A DNA stretch of 22,483 nucleotides from JAQGMV01 sp046597455 (GCA_046597455.1 JBKJKJ010000555.1:1-22483); one strand, 5' to 3'. Counted from the stretch's first letter, positions 14,735-22,483 are shown. The notes: generated from the sequence alone by a model not told the origin. Made by a program: numbers and translations.

Positions 14735-16265
14735 GAAACCCGCTGCCGGCGCTGCGATTCGTCTGCACGATAACGACAACATCGTCATCGCGCGTGCCGA
14801 CCTGCCCATAGGCGCGAAACTCGAGCGCGAAGGCCTCACGATTCGCAGCCAGGTCTCGGCGGGTCACAAGATCGCCGCGCGGGCGATCAAGGCCGGCGAG
14901 CCGATCCTGAAGTACAACGTGGTCATCGGCTTCGCCTCGACCGATATCGCCCCGGGAACGTTCGTGCACTCGCACAATATGGAGTTCCGTGAATTCGATC
15001 GCGACTACGCCTACGCGTCGGAATACAAGCCGGTCGAGATGATCCCGGAAAGCGAGCGTGCAACGTTCATGGGCATCGTGCGCGAGAATGGCCAGGTCGG
15101 CACGCGCAACTACGTCGGCGTTCTCTCCAGCGTGAACTGTTCGGCGACGGTGGTGAACAAGATCGCCGAATATTTCACGCCCGAGCGGCTCGCCGAATAT
15201 CCGAACATCGACGGCGTCGTCGCTTTCGCGCACGGCACGGGATGCGGGATGGAGATGACGGGCGAGCCGATGGACCTGCTGCGGCGCACGATGGCGGGCT
15301 ACACGCGACACCCGAACATCGCCGGCGCGCTCATCATCGGCCTGGGCTGTGAGCGCAACCAGATCAAAGGCCTCATGCAGGAGCAGAAGCTCGAGCTGAG
15401 CGATCGGTTGCAGACGCTCGTCATGCAGGAGGTCGGCGGCACGCGCAAGACGATCGAGGCCGGCATCGCCGCGGTCAAGGCGATGCTGCCCGAAGCGAAT
15501 CGCGTCACCCGCACCCGCGTGCCGGCGAGTCACATCACGGTCGGCCTGCAATGCGGTGGATCGGACGGCTTCTCGGCGATTACTGCAAATCCTGCATTGG
15601 GCGCCGCAGTCGACCTGCTGGTCCGGCACGGCGGCACCGGAATCCTTTCCGAAACGCCTGAGATTTACGGCGTCGAGCACACCCTCACCCGGCGCGCACG
15701 CTCGCGCGAAGTCGGCGAAAAGCTGATCGAGCGCATCCGCTGGTGGAAAGACGAATACACGCCGGGGCGCGATGCGCAGATCAACGGCCGCGTGAGCCCC
15801 GGCAACCAGCACGGCGGGCTTGCGAACATTTTCGAAAAATCGCTTGGCTCCTCGATGAAAGGCGGCACCGGTCCGCTGATGGAGGTGTATCGCTACGCCG
15901 AGCCGGTCACGCAGAAAGGCTTCGTCTTCATGGATACGCCCGGATTCGATCCGTGCTCGGCAACCGGGCAGATCGCGGGCGGCGCGAACCTGATCGCATT
16001 CACCACCGGCCGCGGCTCGTGCTATGGGGCCAAACCGGTGCCGTCGATCAAGCTTGCGACGAACACCCCGATGTTCCAGCGCATGGAAGAGGACATGGAC
16101 GTGAACTGCGGCACGATCCTCGAGGGGACGTCGACCGTGCAGGAGATGGGCAGGATCATCTTCGAGTACATGCTTGCCGTTGCATCGGGAGAGCCGAGCA
16201 AGAGCGAGCTTCTCGGGCTTGGCGATCACGAGTTCGTGCCCTGGAATATCGGCATAGTCAGCTGA
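14718..16265 (+). CDS. UxaA-family sugar-acid/hydroxyacid dehydratase with SAF domain
   Basis: Single-chain UxaA-family lyase of 515 residues. An N-terminal SAF domain spans about 10-80 (IRLHDNDNIVIARADLPIG). The UxaA core starts near 115 with GIVRENGQVGTRNYVG, followed by HGTGCGM at 172-178 and a Gly-rich TGRGSCYGAKPVPS segment near 430-443. Family members remove water from altronate or galactarate, or sulfite from sulfolactate (SuyAB, there as two chains), using iron or another metal. Which acid is used here is not readable. The GTG start at 14718 is fixed by an AGGAGG inside the acyl-CoA synthetase gene. Overlap with that gene and the dehydrogenase downstream suggest an organic-acid pathway ending in CoA chemistry. 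No tagaturonate or altronate partner genes are present, which argues against a plain hexuronate role. Confidence 0.88.
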   Translation: MIEIHEKPAAGAAIRLHDNDNIVIARADLPIGAKLEREGLTIRSQVSAGHKIAARAIKAGEPILKYNVVIGFASTDIAPGTFVHSHNMEFREFDRDYAYASEYKPVEMIPESERATFMGIVRENGQVGTRNYVGVLSSVNCSATVVNKIAEYFTPERLAEYPNIDGVVAFAHGTGCGMEMTGEPMDLLRRTMAGYTRHPNIAGALIIGLGCERNQIKGLMQEQKLELSDRLQTLVMQEVGGTRKTIEAGIAAVKAMLPEANRVTRTRVPASHITVGLQCGGSDGFSAITANPALGAAVDLLVRHGGTGILSETPEIYGVEHTLTRRARSREVGEKLIERIRWWKDEYTPGRDAQINGRVSPGNQHGGLANIFEKSLGSSMKGGTGPLMEVYRYAEPVTQKGFVFMDTPGFDPCSATGQIAGGANLIAFTTGRGSCYGAKPVPSIKLATNTPMFQRMEEDMDVNCGTILEGTSTVQEMGRIIFEYMLAVASGEPSKSELLGLGDHEFVPWNIGIVS

Positions 16266-16287
16266 CCCCGCGCACGGCAAGCGATCA

Positions 16288-16316
16288 TCCTGGTTCGCGC
16301 GAGGCGCGATCCAGGA
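16288..16316. repeat. Intergenic stem-loop (13-base arms, one mismatch)
   Basis: TCCTGG-T-TCGCGC at 16288-16300 pairs with GCGCGA-T-CCAGGA at 16304-16316 around a GAG loop, with a single T/T mismatch in the stem. It starts 23 bases after the UxaA stop. The stem is strong enough to act as a transcript-end structure, but no T-run follows, so it is more likely a REP-type element. Confidence 0.6.
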
Positions 16317-16350
16317 GTCCGATCGATTCTCCAAAACAGTTGAATCTGAA

Positions 16351-16369
16351 TCCTGGCTTACCGCCAGGA
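16351..16369. repeat. Second intergenic stem-loop sharing the TCCTGG/CCAGGA core
   Basis: TCCTGGC at 16351-16357 pairs exactly with GCCAGGA at 16363-16369 around TTACC. The core is the same as in the hairpin 35 bases upstream, so the two are probably related repeats. Repeats with this TCCTGGC-type stem are, to my recollection, dispersed in betaproteobacterial genomes. Confidence 0.55.
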
Positions 16370-16437
16370 CGACGACTCTCGCTATCTCATAATCCGCGAT
16401 CACTATGACATCGTGGGAACATAAAAAGAAAACCGAT

Positions 16438-17487
16438 ATGACGCAGCAGGTAATCCTCGTAACCCACGAGCAGGTTTCCGACGACGCGAAGAAGATCATG
16501 AGCGACGCCGGCGCGAAAGTCGTCTATCTCTCGCCGCCCATCACCGAAGACATGCTGATCGAAACGATCACGCGCGAAAGCGTGGGCGGCGTGTTGATGC
16601 GTCTGTCGCCGCCATTTACGCGCCGCGTGCTCGAGTCGACCCCGACGCTGAAGATTATCGCCAAGCACGGTGCCGGCATCGACAGCGTCGATCTCGAGGC
16701 CGCGACGGAGCGGCGTATCGCGGTGGTGAACACCGGCGGAGCCAACGCGGACCCGGTTGCCGAATACGCGATCGGCGTCATGCTGAACCTCGCGCGCGAA
16801 CTGCCGCGTCTGGAGCGCGAGCTGCGGGCGGGCAAATGGGAAAAAGGCACTTACATGGGCCGCGAATTCCGCGGCCGCAGGCTGGGCATCGTCGGTTTCG
16901 GCCAGATCGGACGGCGCGTGGCGACGATGGCTGCGGCGCTCGGCGCCCACGTCGTCGCGTATGCCCGCACGCCGAGGCCGCCCGTCGAAGGCGTGCAGTG
17001 GGAGACCGATTTCGATCGCCTCCTGAGCACCGTCGACATCCTGAGCCTGCACTGCCCGCTCAATGAGCACACCCGTGGGCTGCTCGGCAGGCGCGAGCTC
17101 GCGCTCATGAAACCGGATGCGATCCTGATCAATACTTCGCGGGGTCCGGTCGTCGACGAGGCAGCGCTCATCGAAGCGCTCACGACGGGGAAGTTGGCCG
17201 CAGCGGGGCTGGACGTCTTCGCGGAAGAGCCGCCCGATCCCGGCAACCCGCTCCTGAAGCTGCCCAACGTGATCGTCACGCCTCACGTGTCCGCCATGAC
17301 GCAAGAGGCGCTGACACGCATGGGGACTTCGGCGGCGACTCAGATTCTGAATCTGCTCGGCCGCGGAGCTGTCGAGCGCGAGAATCTGGCGAACCCCGCA
17401 GTCATCGATCGACTGGAGCTCGCGAGCCGTGTGGTGACCGCGCCTCGAGGCATCACCAATACGCTCGTCCAAGCCGGAGCGCGCTGA
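16438..17487 (+). CDS. D-isomer-specific 2-hydroxyacid dehydrogenase
   Basis: NAD(P)-dependent dehydrogenase of 349 residues that interconverts a 2-hydroxy acid and the 2-oxo acid. The Rossmann motif GFGQIGRR is at 153-160. The catalytic Arg235 lies in TSRGPVVDE, Glu264 in FAEEP, and the acid-base His283 in TPHVSAMT. Length and order match the PGDH/hydroxypyruvate reductase branch, without a C-terminal ACT domain. ATG at 16438 is preferred since MTQQVILVTHE begins the substrate domain directly; ATG at 16405 in the same frame would add 11 residues, and neither has a strong ribosome binding site. It follows the UxaA gene by 172 bp containing two stem-loops, so it may have its own promoter. The substrate is unknown; a sugar-acid or sulfo-acid derivative fits the neighbourhood. 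Confidence 0.9.
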   Translation: MTQQVILVTHEQVSDDAKKIMSDAGAKVVYLSPPITEDMLIETITRESVGGVLMRLSPPFTRRVLESTPTLKIIAKHGAGIDSVDLEAATERRIAVVNTGGANADPVAEYAIGVMLNLARELPRLERELRAGKWEKGTYMGREFRGRRLGIVGFGQIGRRVATMAAALGAHVVAYARTPRPPVEGVQWETDFDRLLSTVDILSLHCPLNEHTRGLLGRRELALMKPDAILINTSRGPVVDEAALIEALTTGKLAAAGLDVFAEEPPDPGNPLLKLPNVIVTPHVSAMTQEALTRMGTSAATQILNLLGRGAVERENLANPAVIDRLELASRVVTAPRGITNTLVQAGAR

Positions 17488-17565
17488 GCGGGCGCGCTGC
17501 GGCTACGGTCGAAGGGGAACGGCGTCGTTCATGCTTCAGCTGCTTCGCTGCGAGTCGTGCCCGGC

Positions 17566-18585
17566 CTACTGCACGTCGATATTCCGCTCCGCAACGATGC
17601 GCTGCCACTTGGCGATCTCGCCGGCTACTTTGCGGGCCATCTCCTCGGGGGTGGTCGGATGCACTTCATTGCCCTGCTCGATGAGCCGCTTGCGAAGGTC
17701 GGGCTGTTCCAGCACCGCGCGGATCTCGCGGTTCAGGCGCGCGATGGCGGCGGGCGGTGTCGCGCGAGGCGAACCGATGCCGTTGAACGAGGTGACCTCG
17801 TAGCCGGGCACGGTCTGCGCGAGCGTCGGCACGTTGGGAAACTGCGGTGCGGGTTGCAGCGACGTGACGGCCAGCGCCCGCATGCGCTTCGCTTCGACCT
17901 GCGGAAAAGCCGTGGTCGTCGTCGTGAAGATGACGTCGAGGCGTCCTGCGATGAGCTCGGTGTTCGGCTCGGCGCCGCCTTTGAACGGCACGTGAGTCAT
18001 TTCGGTTCCCGTCATGCTGCCGAAGAGCTCCGCGGCGAGATGGAATACGGAGCCCGTTCCGACCGATCCGTAATTGAGCTTGCGCGGATTCTTTTTCGCC
18101 GCGGCGATGAGGTTGTTCACCGTCTGGAGCGGCGAGTCGTATCTCACGACGACCACGAAGGGGTAGGTGAGCACCATCGAAACCCACGCGAAATCGCGCA
18201 CCGGGTCGTAAGGCAGATTCTTCGTGACCGCCGAATGCGCGGTGAAAGCGCCGCTGATGAAGAGCAGCGTGTGGCCGTCCGGGGTCGCTTTGGCAACGTA
18301 CGACGTGCCGATCAGCCCGCCTGCGCCCGGGCGGTTTTCGACAATGACATTCTGCCCCAGGCGCTCGCTGAGCCGGGGCGCAAGCAGCCTGCCGACGGTA
18401 TCGGTGCTGCCGCCTGCCGCAAAGGGCGAGACGAGGCGGATCGGCCGTGCGGCCGGATAGCTCTCGGCGGCGAAGCCTGGGGCACCGAGCACAAACGTCA
18501 GCACCCCCAACGCGGCATGCGCCGTGACGCGCCAGCCGTTTGGTGAGCTCGCCAGCTTGCTATCGCGTACGGTGCGCGGGCCCAC
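17566..18585 (-). CDS. Bug/TctC-family periplasmic solute-binding protein
   Basis: Secreted binding protein of 339 residues. The signal peptide has an unusually long n-region: the hydrophobic stretch is about 22-38 and cleavage probably follows GFAA near 40. Family marks are PIRLVSPFAAGGSTD (48-62), RPGAGGLIGT (85-94), FKGGAEPNTELIAGRLDV (about 211-228) and the NVPTLAQ segment. Such proteins capture carboxylates for tripartite TctABC transporters or act as orphan receptors; no TctA or TctB gene is in the window. GTG at 18585 is the longest start and lies 9 bp after the VOC gene stop, with only a weak ribosome binding site. It is the last gene of the three-gene minus-strand operon, so it likely binds the substrate or precursor that the two enzymes degrade. 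Confidence 0.92.
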   Translation of the reverse strand: MGPRTVRDSKLASSPNGWRVTAHAALGVLTFVLGAPGFAAESYPAARPIRLVSPFAAGGSTDTVGRLLAPRLSERLGQNVIVENRPGAGGLIGTSYVAKATPDGHTLLFISGAFTAHSAVTKNLPYDPVRDFAWVSMVLTYPFVVVVRYDSPLQTVNNLIAAAKKNPRKLNYGSVGTGSVFHLAAELFGSMTGTEMTHVPFKGGAEPNTELIAGRLDVIFTTTTTAFPQVEAKRMRALAVTSLQPAPQFPNVPTLAQTVPGYEVTSFNGIGSPRATPPAAIARLNREIRAVLEQPDLRKRLIEQGNEVHPTTPEEMARKVAGEIAKWQRIVAERNIDVQ

Positions 18586-18594
18586 GCGCCGGCT

Positions 18595-19173
18595 TCACGC
18601 GACGACGTGTTCCGCTGCGCGGCGCCGCGCAGCGGTCGCCTGAGCGATACGCCTGTCCATGTCCGCTTTCCATTCCGCACGCGGCCTGAAGCCCGGGAGC
18701 TCGCGGACTTTGCGCTCGATCACGGCCCACAGCGCGTTGTCCGGCAGCGAGAAGTCGACCGGCACGCGGCACGGCTGAGGCACGTACCACGGCGTGTCTA
18801 TCAGCAGCTCGACACGGTTGCCTTCAGGATCGTGCAGGTACACCGAGAGCGCGTTGCCGTGCGTGATCGGGCCGAGCTCGGTCGCGTGCTCGTCCTTGAT
18901 GCCGCGCTGCAGCTCTCTCAGGGTGTCGAGGCTGTCCACGCGGAATGAAAGCTGGTTGACGATGTTGTACTGAAGGTCGGCGGGGCGCCCGCTGGCGAGC
19001 ACCAGCTGGTGATGCTCGTTCGAGTCTCGCGTGAGGAAGACGATCTCGCCGCCAGTGCTCGTCTCGCCGCGATCGCTCACGGCAAATCCGAGAAAGCCCG
19101 AATAGAAATCCACCATTCGAGACATGTCGGTCACGAACACGCCGACGTGGCTGAGGGTCAGTGAGAATGACAT
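18595..19173 (-). CDS. VOC-family protein, extradiol-dioxygenase-like
   Basis: Single-chain vicinal oxygen chelate protein of 192 residues. The first beta-alpha-beta-beta-beta module begins LSHVGVFVTDM, with H9 as probable first metal ligand. His54/His55 in NEHHQLVL and Glu122 in GNRVELL sit where the other ligands fall in extradiol dioxygenases and glyoxalases. The C-terminal 50 residues are a charged, Arg-rich extension outside the domain. ATG at 19173 follows AGGAGG by 6 bases. It lies between an FAH-type hydrolase gene (24 bp upstream) and a Bug protein gene, which favours a ring-cleaving dioxygenase over glyoxalase or resistance roles. The exact substrate cannot be inferred. Confidence 0.85.
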   Translation of the reverse strand: MSFSLTLSHVGVFVTDMSRMVDFYSGFLGFAVSDRGETSTGGEIVFLTRDSNEHHQLVLASGRPADLQYNIVNQLSFRVDSLDTLRELQRGIKDEHATELGPITHGNALSVYLHDPEGNRVELLIDTPWYVPQPCRVPVDFSLPDNALWAVIERKVRELPGFRPRAEWKADMDRRIAQATAARRRAAEHVVA

Positions 19174-19197
19174 GACATGCCTCCTGGAGTGCGTGTT

Positions 19198-20136
19198 TTA
19201 CGCCGCGCCCTTCGCGTATTTTCCGGTCAGCTGGGGTGTCTGACCTTCGAGCTTCTTGTTCTGGCGGTCGAGGCGTGTATCTCGGCCCCAGGTGCGCTTC
19301 AACTCGTCTTTGACGTTGAACTTCAGGCGCCCCAGCCCTTCGGTCTCGACTTCGACCACGTCGCCGTCCTGAAATGCATTCAGGCCCCGGTGATTCGTTC
19401 CCGTCGCGAGAATGTCGCCCGGCTCGATCGCGTGTATCGAGCTCACCCATTCGATGCAGCGCGGGATCTTGTGCGCCATGTCGTCGGTGTTGAAGTTCTG
19501 CTTGAGCTCGCCGTTCACCCAGAGCTTGATCTGCAGCTTCTGCGGGTCGCGGATCTCGTCGGCCGTGACGATGACGGGCCCGATGGGGCAGAACGTTTCG
19601 CGCGACTTCATCTGATAGAACGTATTGCCGCTCGGCGGAAGCCCGCGTGCCGAACCATCGATGAAATTCATGTAGCCGAAGATGTAAGGCATCGCGTCGG
19701 CCGCTTTGACGTTCAACGCGCGCTTGCCGATGACGAGCGCGACTTCGGCTTCGCCTTCGAAGATCGTTGCCGGCACATCGGGAAGCACCATGGTGTCGCC
19801 GTTACCGATGATTCCGCTTGGCGATTTATGGAAAGCGTTGATCGGCGCCGGCTCCGAGCGCGTCCCGTCTTCCATGTAGTTCACCGCCATGCAGTCGATA
19901 TTGTGCGGCTTGGGCAGCGGCGGGCGGATACGCACGTCCTTGACCGGTATGCCTTTGCCTTCCTTGGCCAGCTTGTCGAGCTTTGCCCGGTAGTCGTCGA
20001 AGCGCGCGATCAGGCCGCTGATGAGGTCGTGCGGACCGCTGTGGGGAATGTCCCGCACCGCGTCCATGACGTCGACGACCGTGTTGTCCGCACGCAATAC
20101 CCCAAGCCTGAAATCATCGAAATACATGAGCTTCAT
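19198..20136 (-). CDS. Fumarylacetoacetate hydrolase (FAH)-family protein
   Basis: FAH-fold hydrolase or decarboxylase of 312 residues, acting on ring-cleavage products or related oxo acids. The N-terminal cap domain is about 1-70. The catalytic core shows the metal ligands E127 and E129 in FEGEAEVALVIGK and D160 in FIDGSAR, plus K177 in QMKSRETFCPIGP and the TGTNHRGL loop near 245-252. The last 30 residues are a charged tail beyond the usual core. ATG at 20136 follows GGAGGGG closely. It is the first gene of a three-gene minus-strand operon with the VOC protein and a Bug binding protein. It is divergent from the helicase, and about 120 bp between them must hold both promoters. Confidence 0.91.
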   Translation of the reverse strand: MKLMYFDDFRLGVLRADNTVVDVMDAVRDIPHSGPHDLISGLIARFDDYRAKLDKLAKEGKGIPVKDVRIRPPLPKPHNIDCMAVNYMEDGTRSEPAPINAFHKSPSGIIGNGDTMVLPDVPATIFEGEAEVALVIGKRALNVKAADAMPYIFGYMNFIDGSARGLPPSGNTFYQMKSRETFCPIGPVIVTADEIRDPQKLQIKLWVNGELKQNFNTDDMAHKIPRCIEWVSSIHAIEPGDILATGTNHRGLNAFQDGDVVEVETEGLGRLKFNVKDELKRTWGRDTRLDRQNKKLEGQTPQLTGKYAKGAA

Positions 20137-20222
20137 ATCCCCTCCGCAGTGTGGTTGTAGGCAACGTTTTTCTGCGGCTATTGGAACACGGCCGAACGTG
20201 GGCGAGAAGAGACGCGACAGGG

Positions 20223-20238
20223 CTGGATGTATATACAG
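20223..20238. promoter_or_regulatory. LexA (SOS) box upstream of the helicase gene
   Basis: CTGGATGTATATACAG fits the LexA consensus CTGT-N8-ACAG at seven of eight core positions and has the AT-rich TATATA centre. It ends 20 bp before the helicase ATG, overlapping a possible -10 (TATATA at 20230-20235) and just before CATAAT at 20247-20252. A repressor bound here would block transcription. Confidence 0.72.
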
Positions 20239-20258
20239 TTATTCGCCATAATCCACGC

Positions 20259-22376
20259 ATGGCGCCCATCCTTGAAACCCCCGCACCCCAGGCCCGGTGG
20301 CTGGATCCGCTCAACGCCGCGCAACGCGCCGCAGCCACTTACGGCGCCCCAGACAACCGGGGGGCGTGGGCGGCGGGGCCGCTGCTCGTCATCGCCGGCG
20401 CCGGCACGGGCAAGACCAATACGCTCGCGCATCGCGTCGCGCACCTGATCCTGAACGGTGTTGCGCCGGAGCGCGTGCTGCTCCTCACGTTCTCGCGGCG
20501 GGCGTCGCAGGAAATGATCCGGCGTGCCCGGCGGATCGTCGGGACGGCTACGGCCCGTCCCGGGTCGGGCGTGGACGAGATCGCACCGGGAATCGCCCGG
20601 CTCACCTGGGCCGGGACTTTCCATTCGGTCGCGAACCGGCTGCTGCGCCGCTATGCCGCTCACGTCGGCCTTCAGCCGGCGTTCACCGTGATGGATCGCG
20701 GCGATTCGGCCGACCTGCTGGATTTCGCGCGTCACGAGCTGGATTTTTCGACCCGGGACAAGCGCTTCCCGCGCAAGGATACGTGCCTTGCGATTTACTC
20801 GCATTGCGTCAACACGCGTCATCCGCTCGAGCGCACCCTGGCCGATGTTTTTCCGTGGTGCGCGCAATGGCACGACGAGTTGAAACAGCTCTTTCGGCGC
20901 TACGTGGAAGTCAAGCTCGCTCAACAGGTCCTCGACTTCGACGATCTGCTGCTGTACTGGCACGCGCTCATGCAGGACCCGGCACTCGCGCAAGATGTGG
21001 GCGCGCTTTACGATCACGTGCTCGTCGATGAATATCAGGACACCAACACGCTTCAGGCGCAGATTCTCCTGGCGCTGAAACCGGCGGGCACCGGTTTGTG
21101 CGTCGTAGGCGACGATGCGCAGTCGATTTATTCGTTCCGCGCGGCGAGTGTCGACAACATCCTCGATTTTCCCGCTCACTTTACGCCGGCCGCTCACGTC
21201 GTCACGCTCGAGGAGAACTACCGCTCTGATCAGCCGATCCTCGATGCGGCGAATGCGCTGATCGCCGAAGCGTCGAGGCAGTATCAGAAGCGGCTGCAAT
21301 CCCATCGTGCGGGCGGGGCGAAACCCCGGTATGTGACGGTTCTCGACGATCAGGCGCAGGCCGACTACGTCGTATCGCGCGTGTTGCAGGCGCGCGAGCA
21401 GGGCGTACTGTTACGCAAACAGGCGGTGCTGTTCAGAAGCTCGCACCACAGCGATGTGCTCGAGCTCGAGCTCGTGCGGCGCAATATCCCGTACGTCAAA
21501 TACGGCGGGCTCAAGTTTCTTGAAGCGGCACACGTGAAGGATCTGCTTGCGGTGCTGCGGTGGGCCGACAACCCGCGCAATCGAATTGCCGCGTTCCGGG
21601 TGTTGCAGCTGCTCTCGGGGGTCGGGCCGGTGAGCGCGGATCGCTGCCTCAAAGCGTTCGAGGCTTCATCGTTCGACTGGAACGCGCTTGCCGCGTATCG
21701 CCTGCCGGCCGCTGCGGCTGACGACTGGCGCCAGCTGCTCGAGCTGCTGCTGGCGCTGGCAGCGCCGGAGTCGGCGTGGGCGGGGCAGGTGAGTCTCGCG
21801 CGGCGCTGGTACGAGCCGCATCTGAACCGCATCTACGACGCCGCGATGCCGCGCGCAGGTGACCTGGAGCAGCTAGAGCGCATCGCGACACAGTTCCCGA
21901 CGCGCGAGCAATTTCTGAGCGAGCTCACGCTCGATCCGCCCCGCGCGAGCGGAGACCTCGCGGGCACGCCGCTGCTCGACGAGGACTATCTCATCCTGTC
22001 CACGATCCACTCGGCCAAAGGACAGGAATGGGACAACGTTCACGTGCTGCACGTCAGCGACGGCACGTTCCCGAACGAATTCGCGACCGGCAAGGCGGAG
22101 TTGATCGAAGAGGAGCGGCGGTTGCTCTACGTCGCCATGACGCGAGCCAGGCACCAGCTCGACCTCATCTCGCCGCTCAAGTATTACGTCACCCAACAAT
22201 CGAGGCAGGGCGACGGGCATGTGTACGGCACGCGCTCGCGCTTTCTCTCGCCTGCGGTGATGAAGTCGCTAGACGCCACGACGTGGCCTGAAAGCGTGGC
22301 CTCGGCGCACGAGCCCGCGCCTGCGCCTTTACCGCGCGTCGATGTTGCGGCGCGGCTTCGCAATCTCTGGGCGTGA
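20259..22376 (+). CDS. UvrD/Rep-family (SF1A) ATP-dependent DNA helicase
   Basis: DNA helicase of 705 residues with all the SF1A motifs: Walker A AGAGTGKTNT (46-55), Ia LLTFSRRA (75-82), Walker B DEYQD (257-261), III GDDAQSIYSFRAA (284-296), IV LEENYRS (317-323), V STIHSAKGQEWDNV (581-594) and VI LLYVAMTRARHQL (622-634). It should unwind DNA 3' to 5' in repair or restart. The start MAPILETPAP leads directly to the Q motif LNAAQRAAA (18-26). It is shorter than housekeeping UvrD, and the region between motifs IV and V is reduced. I therefore regard it as an accessory paralogue and give no symbol. No ribosome binding site is clear. The LexA box just upstream predicts induction by DNA damage. Confidence 0.93.
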   Translation: MAPILETPAPQARWLDPLNAAQRAAATYGAPDNRGAWAAGPLLVIAGAGTGKTNTLAHRVAHLILNGVAPERVLLLTFSRRASQEMIRRARRIVGTATARPGSGVDEIAPGIARLTWAGTFHSVANRLLRRYAAHVGLQPAFTVMDRGDSADLLDFARHELDFSTRDKRFPRKDTCLAIYSHCVNTRHPLERTLADVFPWCAQWHDELKQLFRRYVEVKLAQQVLDFDDLLLYWHALMQDPALAQDVGALYDHVLVDEYQDTNTLQAQILLALKPAGTGLCVVGDDAQSIYSFRAASVDNILDFPAHFTPAAHVVTLEENYRSDQPILDAANALIAEASRQYQKRLQSHRAGGAKPRYVTVLDDQAQADYVVSRVLQAREQGVLLRKQAVLFRSSHHSDVLELELVRRNIPYVKYGGLKFLEAAHVKDLLAVLRWADNPRNRIAAFRVLQLLSGVGPVSADRCLKAFEASSFDWNALAAYRLPAAAADDWRQLLELLLALAAPESAWAGQVSLARRWYEPHLNRIYDAAMPRAGDLEQLERIATQFPTREQFLSELTLDPPRASGDLAGTPLLDEDYLILSTIHSAKGQEWDNVHVLHVSDGTFPNEFATGKAELIEEERRLLYVAMTRARHQLDLISPLKYYVTQQSRQGDGHVYGTRSRFLSPAVMKSLDATTWPESVASAHEPAPAPLPRVDVAARLRNLWA

Positions 22377-22483
22377 GCGGGCGGCGCGTGCGTGAGAAAT
22401 TGTCAATTGTCACGCGCGCGAGTCAGCGGCACACTGAGGGTTCTTCGTGTGAACGCCGACCGGCCAGCCAATCTGGTCGGCGC
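22377..22483. other. Right-edge intergenic DNA with a stem-loop
   Basis: After the helicase stop there is a repeated TTGTCA (22400-22405 and 22407-22412), which could be a -35 box for a gene beyond the edge. GCCGACC at 22455-22461 pairs with GGTCGGC at 22475-22481. The window ends two bases later, so whether a T-run follows and makes this a terminator cannot be seen. Confidence 0.4.

Noticed and set aside
14694..16499. Antisense reading frame of 601 codons (minus strand) over the UxaA-family gene
   Set aside because: It is a shadow of the plus-strand gene, which has clear SAF and UxaA motifs. The antisense protein is His/Arg/Asp-rich with no recognisable domain.
20259..22376. Naming the helicase uvrD, rep or pcrA
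   Set aside because: It has all SF1A motifs but is shorter than typical UvrD, and its N-terminus differs. Without a tree the symbol would be a guess.

Overview
The window looks like chromosomal DNA from a GC-rich, soil-type betaproteobacterium, probably Burkholderiales or a relative. The support is strong G/C preference at third codon positions, a Bug/TctC-type binding protein next to ring-cleavage-type enzymes, a PP_4765-type flavoprotein, and short dispersed dyad repeats. No tRNA, rRNA, insertion sequence, phage gene or CRISPR array is visible. All functions are read from protein motifs, with no database search.

Layout, left to right. (1) 1-467 holds no gene, only inverted repeats. (2) 468-3423, minus strand: a TauD/TfdA dioxygenase broken by a 7-bp tandem duplication, an SDR that has lost its catalytic Ser and Tyr, and the two subunits of a small thiamine-diphosphate decarboxylase of the sulfopyruvate/phosphonopyruvate type. 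(3) 3753-7051: a NarL-type response regulator converging on a hybrid sensor kinase, which overlaps the gene of a PstS-like periplasmic binding protein. (4) 7230-11149, plus strand and divergent from the binding protein: a two-domain cupin, a LodA/GoxA-type oxidase expected to carry the protein-derived cysteine tryptophylquinone (CTQ) cofactor, and a LodB-type flavoprotein expected to help make it. (5) 11179-12441, minus: a PP_4765-type flavoprotein. (6) 12539-17487, plus: an NDP-forming acyl-CoA synthetase, a UxaA-family dehydratase with its own SAF domain, and a D-2-hydroxyacid dehydrogenase. (7) 17566-20136, minus: FAH-family hydrolase, VOC-family protein and Bug solute-binding protein, a compact catabolic operon. 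(8) 20259-22376, plus: a UvrD/Rep-type helicase behind a near-consensus LexA (SOS) box.

The most interesting part is 3753-11149. A periplasmic binding protein and hybrid kinase translated from overlapping genes, with a nearby response regulator, sit back to back with a cupin-lodA-lodB operon. I infer a sensing module controlling a CTQ oxidase, with the cupin as a third, undescribed component. This rests on gene order and motifs. The oxidase substrate and the role of the cupin are unknown.
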